Origin: Elephas maximus indicus
Lineage: Eukaryota > Chordata > Mammalia > Proboscidea > Elephantidae
Assembly: GCF_024166365.1 (NCBI RefSeq)
Contig: NC_064831.1
Location: 48,671,768 to 48,735,767, forward strand
Length of the DNA: 64,000 nucleotides
Reading direction: 5' to 3'
A model generated the notes under the pieces. The model was not told the DNA's origin. It saw only the letters and a list, made by a program, of their open reading frames with translations, and searched no databases. The position numbers and the translations under genes were made by a program. Shown here piece after piece: positions 1-11,700 of the stretch (positions are counted from its first letter, which is position 1; each line of letters starts with the position of its first letter).

Positions 1-132
1 ATGGGAAATAAAGAAATGTGGAACTTCTCACTTTCCTACATCTGTGGACTAAGATCGCACTCTGTGGTGAACTTGCCTTTAACTGGCGCTCTCTCAAAAA
101 AAAAAAAAATTCCTCATGTGTAACCTTTGCCT

Positions 133-299
133 GGAAACCCTGGTGGCATAGTGGTGAAGTGTTACAGCTGCTGACCAAAAGGTCAGCAGTTCGAATCCAC
201 CAGGCGCTCCATGGAAACTCTATGGGGCAGTTCTACTCTGTCATACAGGGTTGCTATGAGTCAGAATCGACTCGACTGCAATGAGTTTTTTTGGTTTGG
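133..299 (+). mobile_element. AfroSINE, near full length
   Basis: It runs from the head 'ggaaaccctggtggca' through the tRNA-like B box 'gttcgaatccacc' to the tail 'ttttttggttt'. It is the first of many copies in intron 1. Confidence 0.9.
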
Positions 300-1339
300 A
301 GCCTTTGCCAATTTCCATGGTGTGAATGTCCCCATATAGCCAATTTCCAGCTACCACAGTTACTGATCATGGAGGGTTGGAAAGAGATGTGCACAATTGG
401 CTTTCCTGAGCCACTGCAAGGCAGCCCCAGCACACCACTGAGATCACACAGTGTGAGGATATTTAGAAAGCTCTTAGAAGTCTTTGTCAGTGCTGCAATC
501 CCAGGATGCTATGTTGGTGCCTAATAATAGACAAGGCCGTTTGTTTAATCAAGAGTGATCTGCTGCATTTATTTACGTTGAAATGTGGTCGACTAGAACT
601 GTTTGACACTCCTACCTCTGAAAAGCACCTCCCCAAAATGAGCCAGCCTCTTTGTCAATAAATAAATATAAATGTTTCGGATTGAATCTATTCCCTCCTT
701 TGATTAAGCCGTCTTGTGACTATAAGCAGACCATGCATCTTCCTTAAGGGTCGCTGAGAGGAAATCCATAAACCTTCTCTTCATATTGTTTTTTAATTTT
801 ATTTTTATCATGCTAAAATACATAATACATGAAATTCTTCTAGAGTAACGTCCATGAGGTTGAGGCTGAGACTGAGGCTGGCAGACCACAGTTCTAACAG
901 GTATTTGGGGGGAAGTCATGGGGCTTTTAGTTTTTATTACCTTGGCCACCCCTATTGTTAAGGTTATTTCCTATAGGCAAGAGGAGGCCCCGCGGGCAGA
1001 TGTCTTCTTCCTCCTTTACACCAGAAGCCTTACTTGGTGGGATCAACCTTCATGAGGCATGGACTGTGAGTCCTCCAGCTTTACACCAGTGTGAAGACAA
1101 AGTTTCAGAACTCAGCAGAGATGTGGGTTGGGACTCTCTCCCAAACAGTAAAGATGCTGGTTTGAATGTCCAGAGATGCAAATCATTTTGGCTCTTTTGT
1201 TAATTAAAAGTAACTTGGGGTGTGTCAGTTTGCCTCTCTGGGTCCAATTTCTTCATCTGTAAAATGAAGACGTTGGGCTAGAGCATTCTTACCAATAAGA
1301 GGTCCCTGGGTCCTTAAGCCCCACCCCCCGCCCCCTCCA

Positions 1340-1480
1340 CAGCTGCTAACCAAGAGGTCAGCAGTTCCAATCCACCAGGCGCTCTTTGGAATCTGTATGG
1401 GGCAGTTCTACTCTGTCCTGTAGGGTCGCTATGATTCGGAATCAACTTGACGGTGCTGGGTTTGGGTTTTGGTTTGGGTC
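1340..1480 (+). mobile_element. AfroSINE, 5' truncated
   Basis: It starts at 'agctgctaaccaagaggtc'; the A-box head is missing. It ends 'gggtttgggttttggttt', directly after a C-rich stretch. Confidence 0.88.
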
Positions 1481-1759
1481 CTTAGGGAGTAATGGCTGTG
1501 GCTGGGAGAAGGGCATCACCTTGCTATTATTCAAAAAGAAACTGTTAATGGAGATTGTACAGCACAAAGCAACTAAAACGTTGAGTATATTGGCTTTTAG
1601 CTGGAATTCTAGCTGCTTGGTGTTAACACAGCTTATCTCCAGAGGACTGGAAATGTAGATTGGTGCTGATATCTATGTCCTTACTTGATAAGAAAAGGAA
1701 AACGAATTACTCCTTAATAAATATAGGTTGTTTGAGACACAAAAGGGAATTAAAGGTTA

Positions 1760-1940
1760 GTGCCCTGGTGCCACAGTGGTTAAGAGCTCGGCTGCTAACC
1801 AAAAGGTCGGCAGTTCGAATCCACCAGCCACTCCTTGGAAACCCTATGGGGCAGTTCTACCCTATTCTATAGGGTCGTTAGGAGTCAGTATGACTTGACG
1901 GCATCAGGTTTGTTTTGTTTTTGATTTCTTTTTGGTTTTA
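1760..1940 (+). mobile_element. AfroSINE, full length
   Basis: Intact head, core and a T-rich tail of mixed TTTG units. Confidence 0.9.
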
Positions 1941-2429
1941 GTAAAAAGGCGCTGCTCCGCAATACTGCCTGGGCCCCAAGTCCTTTCATCTCTGCTTTCT
2001 CTGATTGGATGACTTTGTTTCCCAAGAGTGGACTCCCAGGCACCCCAGTCATCCCTGGCTCGAAGGAACCTGGAGGCCTCTCCAGTATCCCAGATCTCCC
2101 TTAGACCCTGCTTCATGAAGGCTGGACCTGTCCCAGACCTGGCTGATCATTTGGTTCAAACTCGGCACTAAAGCTAAGCTGGTCAATTGACCTCAATCCC
2201 CAGAGGACTCAGAAACATCCTGTCCTCTCAGACTTGCAAACTAAGAACAGCCAGGGCCAGCCCTGACCCTCACAAGCAGCTGCTGAAGACGCAAACCAGG
2301 AGCAGCCAGGGCCAGCCTTAACCCTCAGGAGCAGCTGACAAAGAAAGCCTGCTGTGCAGCCTGCAAAGCCCCAGCCTGGATCCTGGGTGATGGGGAGAAA
2401 CTGCGTTTTCACTGGCTGTAGTTCATTCT

Positions 2430-3715
2430 TCCAGCAGTTTTTAAAATGTATACCTAGGTAACCATTATCACCATCAAGACATGGACTATTTCAATCACTC
2501 CAAAAGATTCCTTTGTATCCTTTCCTAGTTAAGCCCCCCTCCCCCCAGCCACAGCCCCAGGAAACCACTAAGCTGTCACTGCAGGTATGGCTTTTCCAGA
2601 ATGTTATATAAATGTAGTTACACAGTATGTAGCCTTTTGAGTCTGGCTTCTTTCACTTGGAATGCTGCGTTCCAGATTTGTCCATATTGCTGCATGTGTC
2701 AGTGATTTGTTGCTTTTTATTGCTGAGTAGATCCTATTGGGTGAATACGGCACAATTTATTTACCCATTCACCAGTTGATAGACATTTGGGTTGTTTACA
2801 GTTTGGGGCTATTATGAATATTTACTCCTTCATGTGGACATATATTTTAATTTTTCTTGGGTAAACTCCTAAGAGCCGAATTGCTGGTTCCTATGATAAG
2901 TGTGCATTTACCTCTACAAGACGTTACCACTGTTTTTCAAAATGGCTGAAGTATTTTGCATTCCCACCAACGGTGTATCCAGAGTTCCAGTTGCTCTACA
3001 TCCTCATCAACACTTAGAATTGTCAGTCTTTTTAATTCTAACCATTCCAGAGGGAGTGAAGGAGTATCTCGTTGTGGTGTAACTTTGCATTTCTCTGATG
3101 ACTATCGATGGTAAACATCTTTTCATGTTCTTATGTGCCATTTGTACATTTTCCTTTGAAAAATAAAAGTTCAAATCTCTTATGTTCAAATCTTCTGCCC
3201 GTATTATAATTGGGTTGCTTGTTATTTTACTGTGTTTTTACGCAAATAACGCACACCTTCTACATCTGTTTGCCAAATGCTTCCTCCCCCTTGGAGGCAT
3301 CTTTGTCAGCACTCTATGCTAATTTTTTTACAGCAACTTGTGAAAATACCTCTCATTATTTGCGTAAAAAATGCAATATTCTTGAGTTGTAGGTGCTGTT
3401 TATATGTTCTGTGTACAAGTGCTTTGTTAGATATGTGTGTTGTCAATGTTTTCTCCCAGCCTGTGACTTGCCTTTTCATTTAGTTAATGAGATCTTTCAA
3501 AGAGCAAACTTTTTAACTTATCAGTTTCTTTTTTCTTTTATTATCCATGCTTTTGGTATCCTAAAAAGTCTTTGCCCTCCCCAATGTTGCAAAGATTTTC
3601 TCCTGTTTTCTTCTAGGAGCTTTATTAGTTTTGCCCTTAAATTTAGGCCTGCGATCCATCTCAAGATAACTTTTTGTCCCTCCAGCAAATATTTTTTACA
3701 ACTAGCTACCATAAT
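2430..3715 (-). mobile_element. Old L1 LINE fragment
   Basis: The minus strand carries a decayed ORF2 C-terminal piece, with a recognisable L-R-A-K-L-I-K-L-L-E-E-N stretch near 3600-3640, followed by L1 3' sequence. Plus-strand landmarks are 'gtttacagtttggggctatt' and 'tgcattcccaccaacggtg'. Confidence 0.75.
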
Positions 3716-3790
3716 AGTGAGCATTTATGTAGAGCATAGTATATGCCAGGCACTGTTACGGTGTTTTATATACATTAGCTAATCAAATCC

Positions 3791-3834
3791 TTGGAGCCCT
3801 GACGGTGCAGTGGTTAAGAGTTTGGCTGCTAACC
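3791..3834 (+). mobile_element. AfroSINE head fragment
   Basis: Only the first 44 bp ('ggagccctgacggtgcagtg' to 'gctaacc') remain. It is cut off exactly where an inverted AfroSINE begins and lies at the end of a MIR remnant (about 3710-3790). Confidence 0.85.
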
Positions 3835-4008
3835 AGTACCAAAAAAACCAAGCCAAACCCACTGCTGTCAAGTGGATTCCAACTCATATCGACCCTATAG
3901 GACAGAGTAGAACTGCCCCATAGGGTTTCCAAGGAGTGGCTGATGGATTCAAACTGCCAACCTTCTGCTCAGCAGCCAAGCTCTTAACCACTGCACCACC
4001 AGGGCTCC
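3835..4008 (-). mobile_element. AfroSINE, inverted next to a head fragment
   Basis: A complete minus-strand copy from tail ('ccaaaaaaaccaagcc') to head ('caccaccagggctcc'). It abuts the plus-strand fragment 3791-3834, so the two heads can pair. Confidence 0.9.
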
Positions 4009-5639
4009 TACCACCCAATAGGGGAGATACATACGGGAGATAACAAGGGAGATTACTCAAATACAAAACTACGATTGGGAAAGCACCTGAGAGAACAAAT
4101 AGGGAGATATGACAAAGTCAGAAAATTTGGATAATTTTTTCCTAAGGAAATGAAGACTGAGTCTAGACTGGAGAAAGAGTGAAGCTAACAAGGCAACTAG
4201 GGAAGGTCAGCAAGAGCATCTCAGGCCAATGGGACTGCGTGGGCAAAAACCATGGCAGGAAGGTATATGGTGCCCCGGATGCTGGGTAAAAACCCTCAGG
4301 ATGACCATCAACAAATTACCATTGAGTTTGGGCCACCCAGGGACTCCTATGATCAATAAGAAGGGTAATTTCAATCATTTTTTCACTCTCCACTTGTTCA
4401 CTCAGCTGCCCTTCAACTAAGGTGATCAACTTATCGAGGTTTATCCAGGACTTCCACATTCTAGGGCCCTTTCAGTCCTGGGAAGACCCGGATGGTTGGT
4501 CACCTGACCTTGAACCTGTTGAGGGCAGAAAGTGCCCATGACCTTGGAACCACTTCAGGGAACTGAGCCCCATTGTCCCAAGAGGATTCCGGTACAAATG
4601 GAAAGCTTTTCGGAATGCCATACTCTTTCATAATCAGATTTCCTGGAAGAAAAAAAAAGGTCATTCTGATTCCAGCTAAAGGTGCAGGGAGCACAGGCTA
4701 AGAGCAACTTCTGGAAGAAGAAAAAAAATTCTGGCAAGAAAACACAGCCTCTAGCTACCTTCTTCCCTGGAATCCACAGGAAGAAGTATAGTCTCAGGCT
4801 GCAGGAAGGCTGGCAAAACCAGGCCAGGATAGACCAAGAAAATGAAATAAGTGAGTCATTTAAGCCTCACAATAACTCTGTGAATAAACTGTGAGGGAAC
4901 TGAGTCACTTATGAGGGAAGAAATGTGTTGCATATTGTGTGGGGCAGAAGCATTTCCTTCTCCAGGCACATCTTCTAAAAACTGTTATTTTGTCAAGCAT
5001 TTTAGTGGAGAGAAACACACAGCAACGATAAGACTTTGGGGATGATGCCGTAGTTTTAAGAGGGAGAGTATTAATCAAGGTACACAGTCAAATTCTTCAG
5101 GGGGACCAGCCCCAGGAAAGAGGAAAACAGAGAGCCCAGTCAGCATGTCTGCCGTCCTCTCTGTCTGACAACTGTTTCCCACAGGGCCCGGCCCACAGGC
5201 CCTCAGCACCCAGACCAGAGTTTATTCTCCAGCTAAATCCAGAATAAACAAACATGAGATGGATCTGGTCCTGTGAGAGCAACTGGGATAAATGTTCACA
5301 GAGAGAAAGGATTTCACAGATAAAGACACGAGATGCTGAGTGCTCCAATCAGTACCTAGGGAATAACTCGCCCTCACACAGGTGCTAATTATGCGCCCAG
5401 CATTGTTCTGAGCTCTGTGCAAACAGACTCCAACTGCAGCCTCATGGCAGCTTTATGAGATAGGTACTATTTTATCCCCATTGTGTTTTCATATGGTCCC
5501 CCTGGCATTCCAGCGAGCTCTTTTATCCCGAAATGAAGGAAGGTATAGCTGAGTAAAAGAAAATTAGCCACATTTAGCTTCAATGTATAAATGACTGTCA
5601 GATCAAATGTTAGCCTTTGGTCCAAGTCCTGGATCCCTC

Positions 5640-6110
5640 AGTAAACCACCTCACTCACTAGGAATTCACTGAGCGCCCACCATGAGCCCAGCTCATCCTC
5701 CATGTTGGATATGCAGATGAATGACATGGCCTCTGACCTCAGGGAGGTCACACACTTCAACAAAGAAATTCCCGGGCAGCATGACAAGTACATTAGGATC
5801 AGGTACGCAGCATGGTGCTGGCCGCAGGAGGAAGCCAGGCAAGGAGGCTTGCTGAAAGAGTGACATCTGAGCTCCATTTTAATGGATGCACCAGAGTTCG
5901 CCATCAGCCATAGAGTCAGCGGGAACAGAGGGAGCAAAGGTACAGGGGTGCAAGATATCAGCTGAGGAGCTACTAGGTCTGGGGTTGCAGAAGGATGAGA
6001 GTGGTGAGGAGGTGGGAGAACAAATGTTACTAAGCAGGCGGTGGAGTAGCTGCAATGCCAAGGGCCTTGAAGTCACGGAAGGGTATAGTGGCAAGACCAG
6101 ATGTCTATTG
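5640..6110 (-). mobile_element. L2 LINE fragment
   Basis: 'actgagcgcccaccatgag', 'gacctcagggaggtcacac' and 'agtgacatctgagctcca' follow the reverse L2 3' order. Confidence 0.65.
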
Positions 6111-6338
6111 TGGAAAAGTCTTCAAGCGGCAGTGTGAGGAAGGTTGGCAAGGCTGCACAGAGGGAGACCAGTCCGGAGGCTGTTACGATAAACCAGGCAA
6201 GAAAACAGTGTGCACCTGAACAAAAGCACTGAATTCAAGGGGTTTTAGGAATCCAAAGCTTTGGTCTAATTGGGGAGCTGGGGAATGAGTGCAAGGGAAC
6301 CTCTGGCTTCTGGCTTAGGAGGGCAGTGCACCCAATGA

Positions 6339-6551
6339 GGAGTCCCTGGGTGGTGCAAATGGTGAACACATTTGGCTACTAACCAAAAGGTTATGGGTTT
6401 GAGTCCACCCAGAGGCACCTGGGAAGAAAGGTCTGGCAATCTATTTCCAAAAAATCAGCCATGAACACCCTATGGAGCACAGTTCTACTGACACACATGG
6501 GCTTGCCATGAGTCAGAATCAACAAGACTCGATGGCAACTGTTGTTTTGTT
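6339..6551 (+). mobile_element. AfroSINE type B
   Basis: This variant reads 'ggagtccctgggtggtgcaa' at the head and 'gtccacccagaggcacct' after the B box, then 'tggagcacagttctactgac'. I use 'type B' for this diagnostic form. Confidence 0.85.
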
Positions 6552-7439
6552 GACACCCAATAAAATGGGTAGTGTGGGCCACGGGTGGGCCTGCATGGAG
6601 CAAGGCAGGCTCAGGCACTTTGGGAAGCCACACAGGCCAGCGGGAATTTTCTCCCAGAAACGTTATTCAGATTCTCTCTCACATCTTCTTTTAATAAAAT
6701 ATGATGTGTTTCATTGTGTCATCAGAGTAAAATAATCATTGCCCTTTGCTGGGAATTAATAGCCTTTCAAATTAATAACCTTTGGGTAGGAAAATTGGTT
6801 TCATTAATGCTTCCCCTTGCACATTCTATGTTCATCATCTCTCAGTCCTGCTGTCCCCTGAAACCAAAAGCCCAAGACTTATTATTTGAGAAGCCCGAAT
6901 GACTTTGTACTCAGAAAGAATGATTGGGTCTTTAGTAATTGGACTGAACTGAGTTCATTGACCAAAAATGCCGGTGTGGCCTGTGTCTGCTCCTTAGCCT
7001 CAGGGGTTCCACCATCTGCTGGAAGGGAGGGTGAGAGCTTCCTCCCCTCAGCTCTTGGTTTGATCCCTAATCTTGGCAACAAAGATGTCACCCATGTTGG
7101 GGTGCCACCAGCCTGGAGACACAGGCCCCTCAGGCTTCACCCAGACTACAAGCAGGGGTGTCTGTCTTTGGGCCATACCATGGACCTGACAGCTGTTGGG
7201 TGACTGCCAATCCTTGTTCCAAAGTGGCTCACAGTCGGCGTGAGGTTTTCCCAAGAGAGGCTATAAGTCCATTCGATAAAATAACAGAAGGTAAAATCTT
7301 AGAAATGATCTTTCTCTCCTTTCCCCTACCCACCACAATCCCTGAAGGAATAAGAATGGATACTGGCCTACCCCTTTTAGCTGAAAAGTTCCTGGGTAGC
7401 AGCCTGTCACCTTGAGCATAAAGATGGGCTCCTCAGCGG

Positions 7440-7720
7440 CCAGGATCTGGCTGGATCCAGCCTGTCTCTGCCTCCTAATGCCCACCACCTTTGACACTCT
7501 GTGCTTCTACTCACGGGGTTCCCTGAGATGGAAAGCACCCCACCCCCGCACACCCCTGTTCATTCTTCAAGGCCAGGGTCAAGCAACACTTTCCCTGAAA
7601 AGCCTTCCCTGCTGCCACTCTGGCATCAAGCAGAGTCCAGCACTCCCTTGGCCATCGTCCACATGCTGATTCCACCCCCGTACCATGTCCAGGCAAAGCT
7701 TATGTGATACGGCGTGTCTG
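7440..7720 (+). mobile_element. L2-like fragment
   Basis: 'cattcttcaaggccagggtc' and 'aagccttccctgctgccac' match the forward L2 3' region. Confidence 0.5.
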
Positions 7721-7758
7721 CAAGTAAGAGCTTGTTGAGCAACATGAGATAATATACA

Positions 7759-7966
7759 TTGTTGTTGTTGTTGTTAGGTGCTTGTTGAGTTGATTGTGAC
7801 TCATAGCAACCCCACAGGGTAGAACTGCCACATAGGGTTTCCTAGGCTGTAATCTTTACGGGAGCAGATCACCACGTCTTTCTCCTACAGAGCGGCTGGG
7901 TTAGTTCAAACCAGCAACCTTTCGGTTAGCAGAAGAACACATAACCATTCATGCCACCAGGGCTCC
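7759..7966 (-). mobile_element. AfroSINE, long form
   Basis: The minus-strand copy has a (GTT)n tail and the extra block 'gctgtaatctttacggga' to 'cttctcctac'-like sequence between the 3' core and the tRNA-like part. The same block is seen at 13799, 43858, 46023 and 54722. Confidence 0.85.
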
Positions 7967-7985
7967 TTGGAGAGTACATAAACCT

Positions 7986-8075
7986 ATACCAAACCCACTG
8001 TAGTCAATTCCAGCTCATAGTGACCCTATAGCAACCTATAGGACAGAGTGGAACTGTCCCATAGTATCTGCTAAG
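7986..8075 (-). mobile_element. AfroSINE 3' fragment
   Basis: Only the tail-side half survives, with a short internal duplication of 'ctatag(c/g)a'. Confidence 0.75.
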
Positions 8076-8104
8076 GCACTTTCATTCACTGTCTCCTAGC
8101 ATGG

Positions 8105-8218
8105 GGCTGTAGAGATGGGAATTGCAGCCAGAGAGACCCGTGTTCAAGTTCTGACTCTACCACTTATTGGCAGTGTGATTTTGGACGAGATGCTTTTCCT
8201 CTCCAAGCCTCAGTTCGG
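8105..8218 (+). mobile_element. MIR fragment
   Basis: 'gtgttcaagttctgactcta' and 'tccaagcctcagttc' in MIR order. Confidence 0.65.
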
Positions 8219-8591
8219 GTCTCCTGTCCTCTATTCTCTATGTCCTAGAGCTACTCTGGTTTGAAGTCCTGAGAGACAAGTCTGACTGGTTGGTACCAGG
8301 TCCTGTGGTCAGTGGGATGGCGGGATGGCAGGATGGAGGATCTGCCACCTAGACCCCAGTGACAGGTCCTCAGTGAACATCGTCTTAGGTCAGCCTCCGC
8401 CGTCTCCCAGGAGGGAAGTGGCCACTCTGCAGGAAGCGCTCTTTTGTTCCCGAAAACAGTGGCTTGTGCTGACGTCCAGGACCCCACATTAACCCCACTG
8501 GTTTGTGCTCTTAGAAACCTTTGGGTGGTCCCGGAGCTGGCAGAGGACAACAGATGCCAGACTAAACAGTGTACCCAACCTTGTATTCCAG

Positions 8592-8776
8592 AGCCATTTC
8601 TGAGAAGTTCTCAAGATGTTGAAACAAAGGAAACACTGCAGGAGATGAAGAGTAGATTTCTGCTCTTTGAAGAAGCTGGCAAAGGCTGTCAGATTCGGCC
8701 CTATCACCCCAACACGTTACAGGAATGTGGTTTCAACGCCTCCCGGCCGCTGGTGATGATAATCCACGGGTGGTCG
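8592..8776 (+). CDS. LIPC: LIPC exon 2
   Basis: The acceptor is 'gtattccag' ending at 8591 and the donor is TCG|gtagga at 8777. The exon starts with the last two bases of codon 30 (phase 1) and ends in phase 0 after Ser91. It encodes residues 30-91, including the HGWS segment (88-91) that in this family forms the oxyanion-hole loop. Asn78-Ala-Ser (codon 78 at 8735-8737) matches the human N78 sequon, which is known to matter for secretion. Codon 42 (8627-8629) is AAG, Lys, so the human N42 sequon is absent. The acceptor has a weak pyrimidine tract. The frame is also open upstream from an ATG at 8444 and downstream to 9034, but those parts are intronic and unlike any lipase. Confidence 0.96.
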
Positions 8777-11700
8777 GTAGGAGAGGCTGACGGGCCTTTT
8801 TTCTCTCTACTTTTAAGTTTTCTTATTTTTTTTTTCTCCCTAGTGTGTTCACTTTTAATAAAAAGATGGGGAGCCGGTGATAATAACTTCACCCATAGTA
8901 TTTGTAAACCACATTCTAATTTTCGAAGGACTTTCCTGTACATTATCTCACTGATTAGCTTGATTCTGGGAGGTAAGCAGGGCAGGGAAAATATAATTAT
9001 CTCCATGTTTCAGATAATAAAATGTGGCTCATAGAGGTCACACAGCTCATAAGGGACTGCAGTCTGTGCCAGAGGAAGGCTCCCACCTGAAGGTGGGTGT
9101 TTCTGGGAGGACGTAGGAGGTAGGAGGCCAGCAGACAGACCCCCAGTGAGATGTCATATCAGTAAGGATTAGCTGCAAAAATGGAGACCCAGCTTAGCAG
9201 TGGTTCAAATAAAACAGAAGGTCTTTTCCATTTCATGCAGAAGTCCAGAAGTATGGAATCCAAAACTGGTTAGATGGCTTTGATCAATGAAGTCCTCAAG
9301 GATACAGTTCCTTCCAGCTTACTACTCTACTGTCCTTAGTGTATAGCTCTCACCCTCAGAGTCCAAAGTGGGAGCTAGAGTGCTAGCCATCACATCTGTA
9401 TTCCAGGTAGAACAATGTGGTATGGGATGTACACAGAAGGGTCAAAGAAGGGTTTCTTTAGGTTAGGCTCCTAGAAAAAAAAAAAAAGAAGCACCCATGA
9501 AACGCTTCCAATTACATCCCACTGGCCATACCCGGGTGCAAAGAAGGTTGCTAGGGGTGACCTCTTGGTGACAGACTCTCAGTGATGCTAAACATTCTGT
9601 TATTATAGAAGGAAGAAAAGATATTGTAGGCAACAAGTGAAGCCAAACTAAGTGAAGACTTGTCCCCAAGAGGAAATTTTGCCCCCCTGGTTCCAAGCCC
9701 ACCCACGAATTGGAGTTTAATTCACAATTTGAACCCTCCAAAGATTATGGTATCTATTTCATGATTCTGAAATACTTCCCTGCCATCTATTTGAAAAAAA
9801 TGCTCTCAAAACCCCCATCTATCTTACCCTTGCTTGTACCTCCCTCCCACCTTCCCCCTCCTCTCTCTCACCTCACCTGCCTCCTAGCCACCTCCTCCTG
9901 CCTCCCCCATCTCCCCCTGCCTCCCCTATTTCCCTTGCCTCCCCATCCCCCTTACATCCCCCATCTCCCCTGCCTCCCCATCTCCCCCTGCCTCCCCCTG
10001 CTTCCCTCACCTCCCCCTCCCTCCCCCATCCCTCCTGCCTCCACCTTAGCCCCCCACATACCGTGCAGTGTCCCCTCCCTTGGCCTGTGCCCAAGCCATG
10101 CTCTCTGCCAGGAATATCCTTTCGCCTCCCTTCTCCTGATTAACCCCCACTTTTCCTATAGGGCACAATCCCACGTCAGACTCTCCTGCCTCCAGTCCAG
10201 CCCTCCCCCAAGGGGCAGTAGACATCCCGCTTGGGGTCCCAGGCTGCCAGGCTTGCTCAGCACTGTTCGCTGCACAGCTTTACCATTGTCTGTGTGGCTG
10301 TCCTCTGCTCTGCTGGGCTGCAAGCCCCTGAAGGGAGAGGGTTCGGCCGTGTTCTCATCTCACCGGCCACTGTGGGACAGCAGCCAGTGTGTGTCTGGGG
10401 CTCAAAACATGTTTGTTGACTGAACCAATGATTGAATGAATGAGTCTTCTGTTTAGAAATGCAGCTTGCAGATTGCAGGGTCCTCTGACCAGGGCCATAA
10501 ACCCACCCACCCTTGCTGTGACCCAGGTATGCTGGGAAAGGCAAGCTCTTCCTTCTCGAAATCCTGCCCATCCCGGAATATGTTTATTATGACTGCTACT
10601 AATAGTAGTACAATAACAGCAATGACAGTAATAAAAACAACAACTGCGATGAGTAGCATTGACTGGGTGCTTACTGCGTCCCAGCACTGCTGTGACTGAC
10701 ATGTGTTATTTCATCCTCACAGCTTTCAAAGGGAGGCACTAAGATTATCCCTACTTTCCAGATGACAAACCTGGGGCAACAAAAAGCCAAACCCGCTGCC
10801 ACTGAGTCAATTCCAACTCACAGCAACACTATAGAACAGAGTAGAACTGCCCCCACAGGGTTTCCAAGGAGTGGCTGGTGGAATCAAACTGCCAACCTTT
10901 TGGATAATAGCCAAGCCCTTAACCAGTGCACCACCAGGGCTCCAAATTGGGGCACAGAGACGTTAAATAATTTGCCCAGGGTCACTCAGCTAGTGCCTGG
11001 AAGAGCCAAGATTTGAACCAAAGGCATCTGGCTACGTAGAAGGCACTTGGTGAACTCTTACTAAATGGCTGCGTCTTATCCCAGGATGACAGTTGAGGCC
11101 TGGGAATGGCTCACCAGCCTCCCCTCCCACTCCTTCACTGGAGTCTACCTGTAACCACGCCCAGCTTCTCTGTCTCTCCAGACATACTGCTCCCTTTCAT
11201 AGCTCTGCCCCCACAGGTACAGTTCCCTCTGCCGAGCACCTGCCCCTACCCCACCAGCACAGCATCCACCTGCCCACTCAGCTCCTCTTGCTGAACTCCT
11301 ATTTATCCTTCAGGACACACCACAAATGCCTCTCACTTCAGTCAACCTTCATCAAGCTCTTACTGCTTACAGGCCATGGCATTGGTCCCTCTAAAGCAAA
11401 GCAGAAGGCAGTGGGCGAGGGTCCCACCAACTCTGTGGGCTGCAGAGGGGGCACCTCTCAGAGGAAGTGGTATTGGAGATGACCTTCAAAGGACAGGGCA
11501 GATTTCTGTGCTGATTCACAGACTTTTCCATTCATTGTTTTAAAGCTCAGAAAGTCCCAAAGTTGAGAACTGTTAAGTCAGCGGTTCTCAGGGCAGGGTG
11601 ATTTCCCATCCTCCCCCACCTCCTCGCCCCCCAAACATTTGGCAATGTCTGGAAACATTTTTGGTTGTCACAGTGGGTGGGAGAGGAGCCACTGGATCTA

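Larger units (their letters stand above)
1..8591 (+). other. LIPC: LIPC intron 1 (3' part)
   Basis: No coding exon is recognisable here. The region holds AfroSINEs (133, 1340, 1760, 3791, 3835, 6339, 7759, 7986), an L1 fragment (about 2430-3715), an L2 (about 5640-6110), another L2-like stretch (about 7440-7720) and MIR pieces (about 1205-1310, 3710-3790, 4855-4930, 5375-5490, 8105-8218). The rest looks unique. Exon 1, with its signal-peptide codons, was looked for and not seen. Confidence 0.85.

Noticed and set aside
8444-8591. Candidate LIPC exon 1 or alternative start directly upstream of exon 2
   Set aside because: The frame is open, but the peptide is not a signal peptide and does not resemble the lipase N-terminus. 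The 'ccag' acceptor at 8591 and the human intron position argue that this is intron 1.
9710-10423. Open frame of 237 codons
   Set aside because: Its proline/leucine-rich product simply reflects the C/T-rich tract 9835-10080, followed by L2-like sequence.
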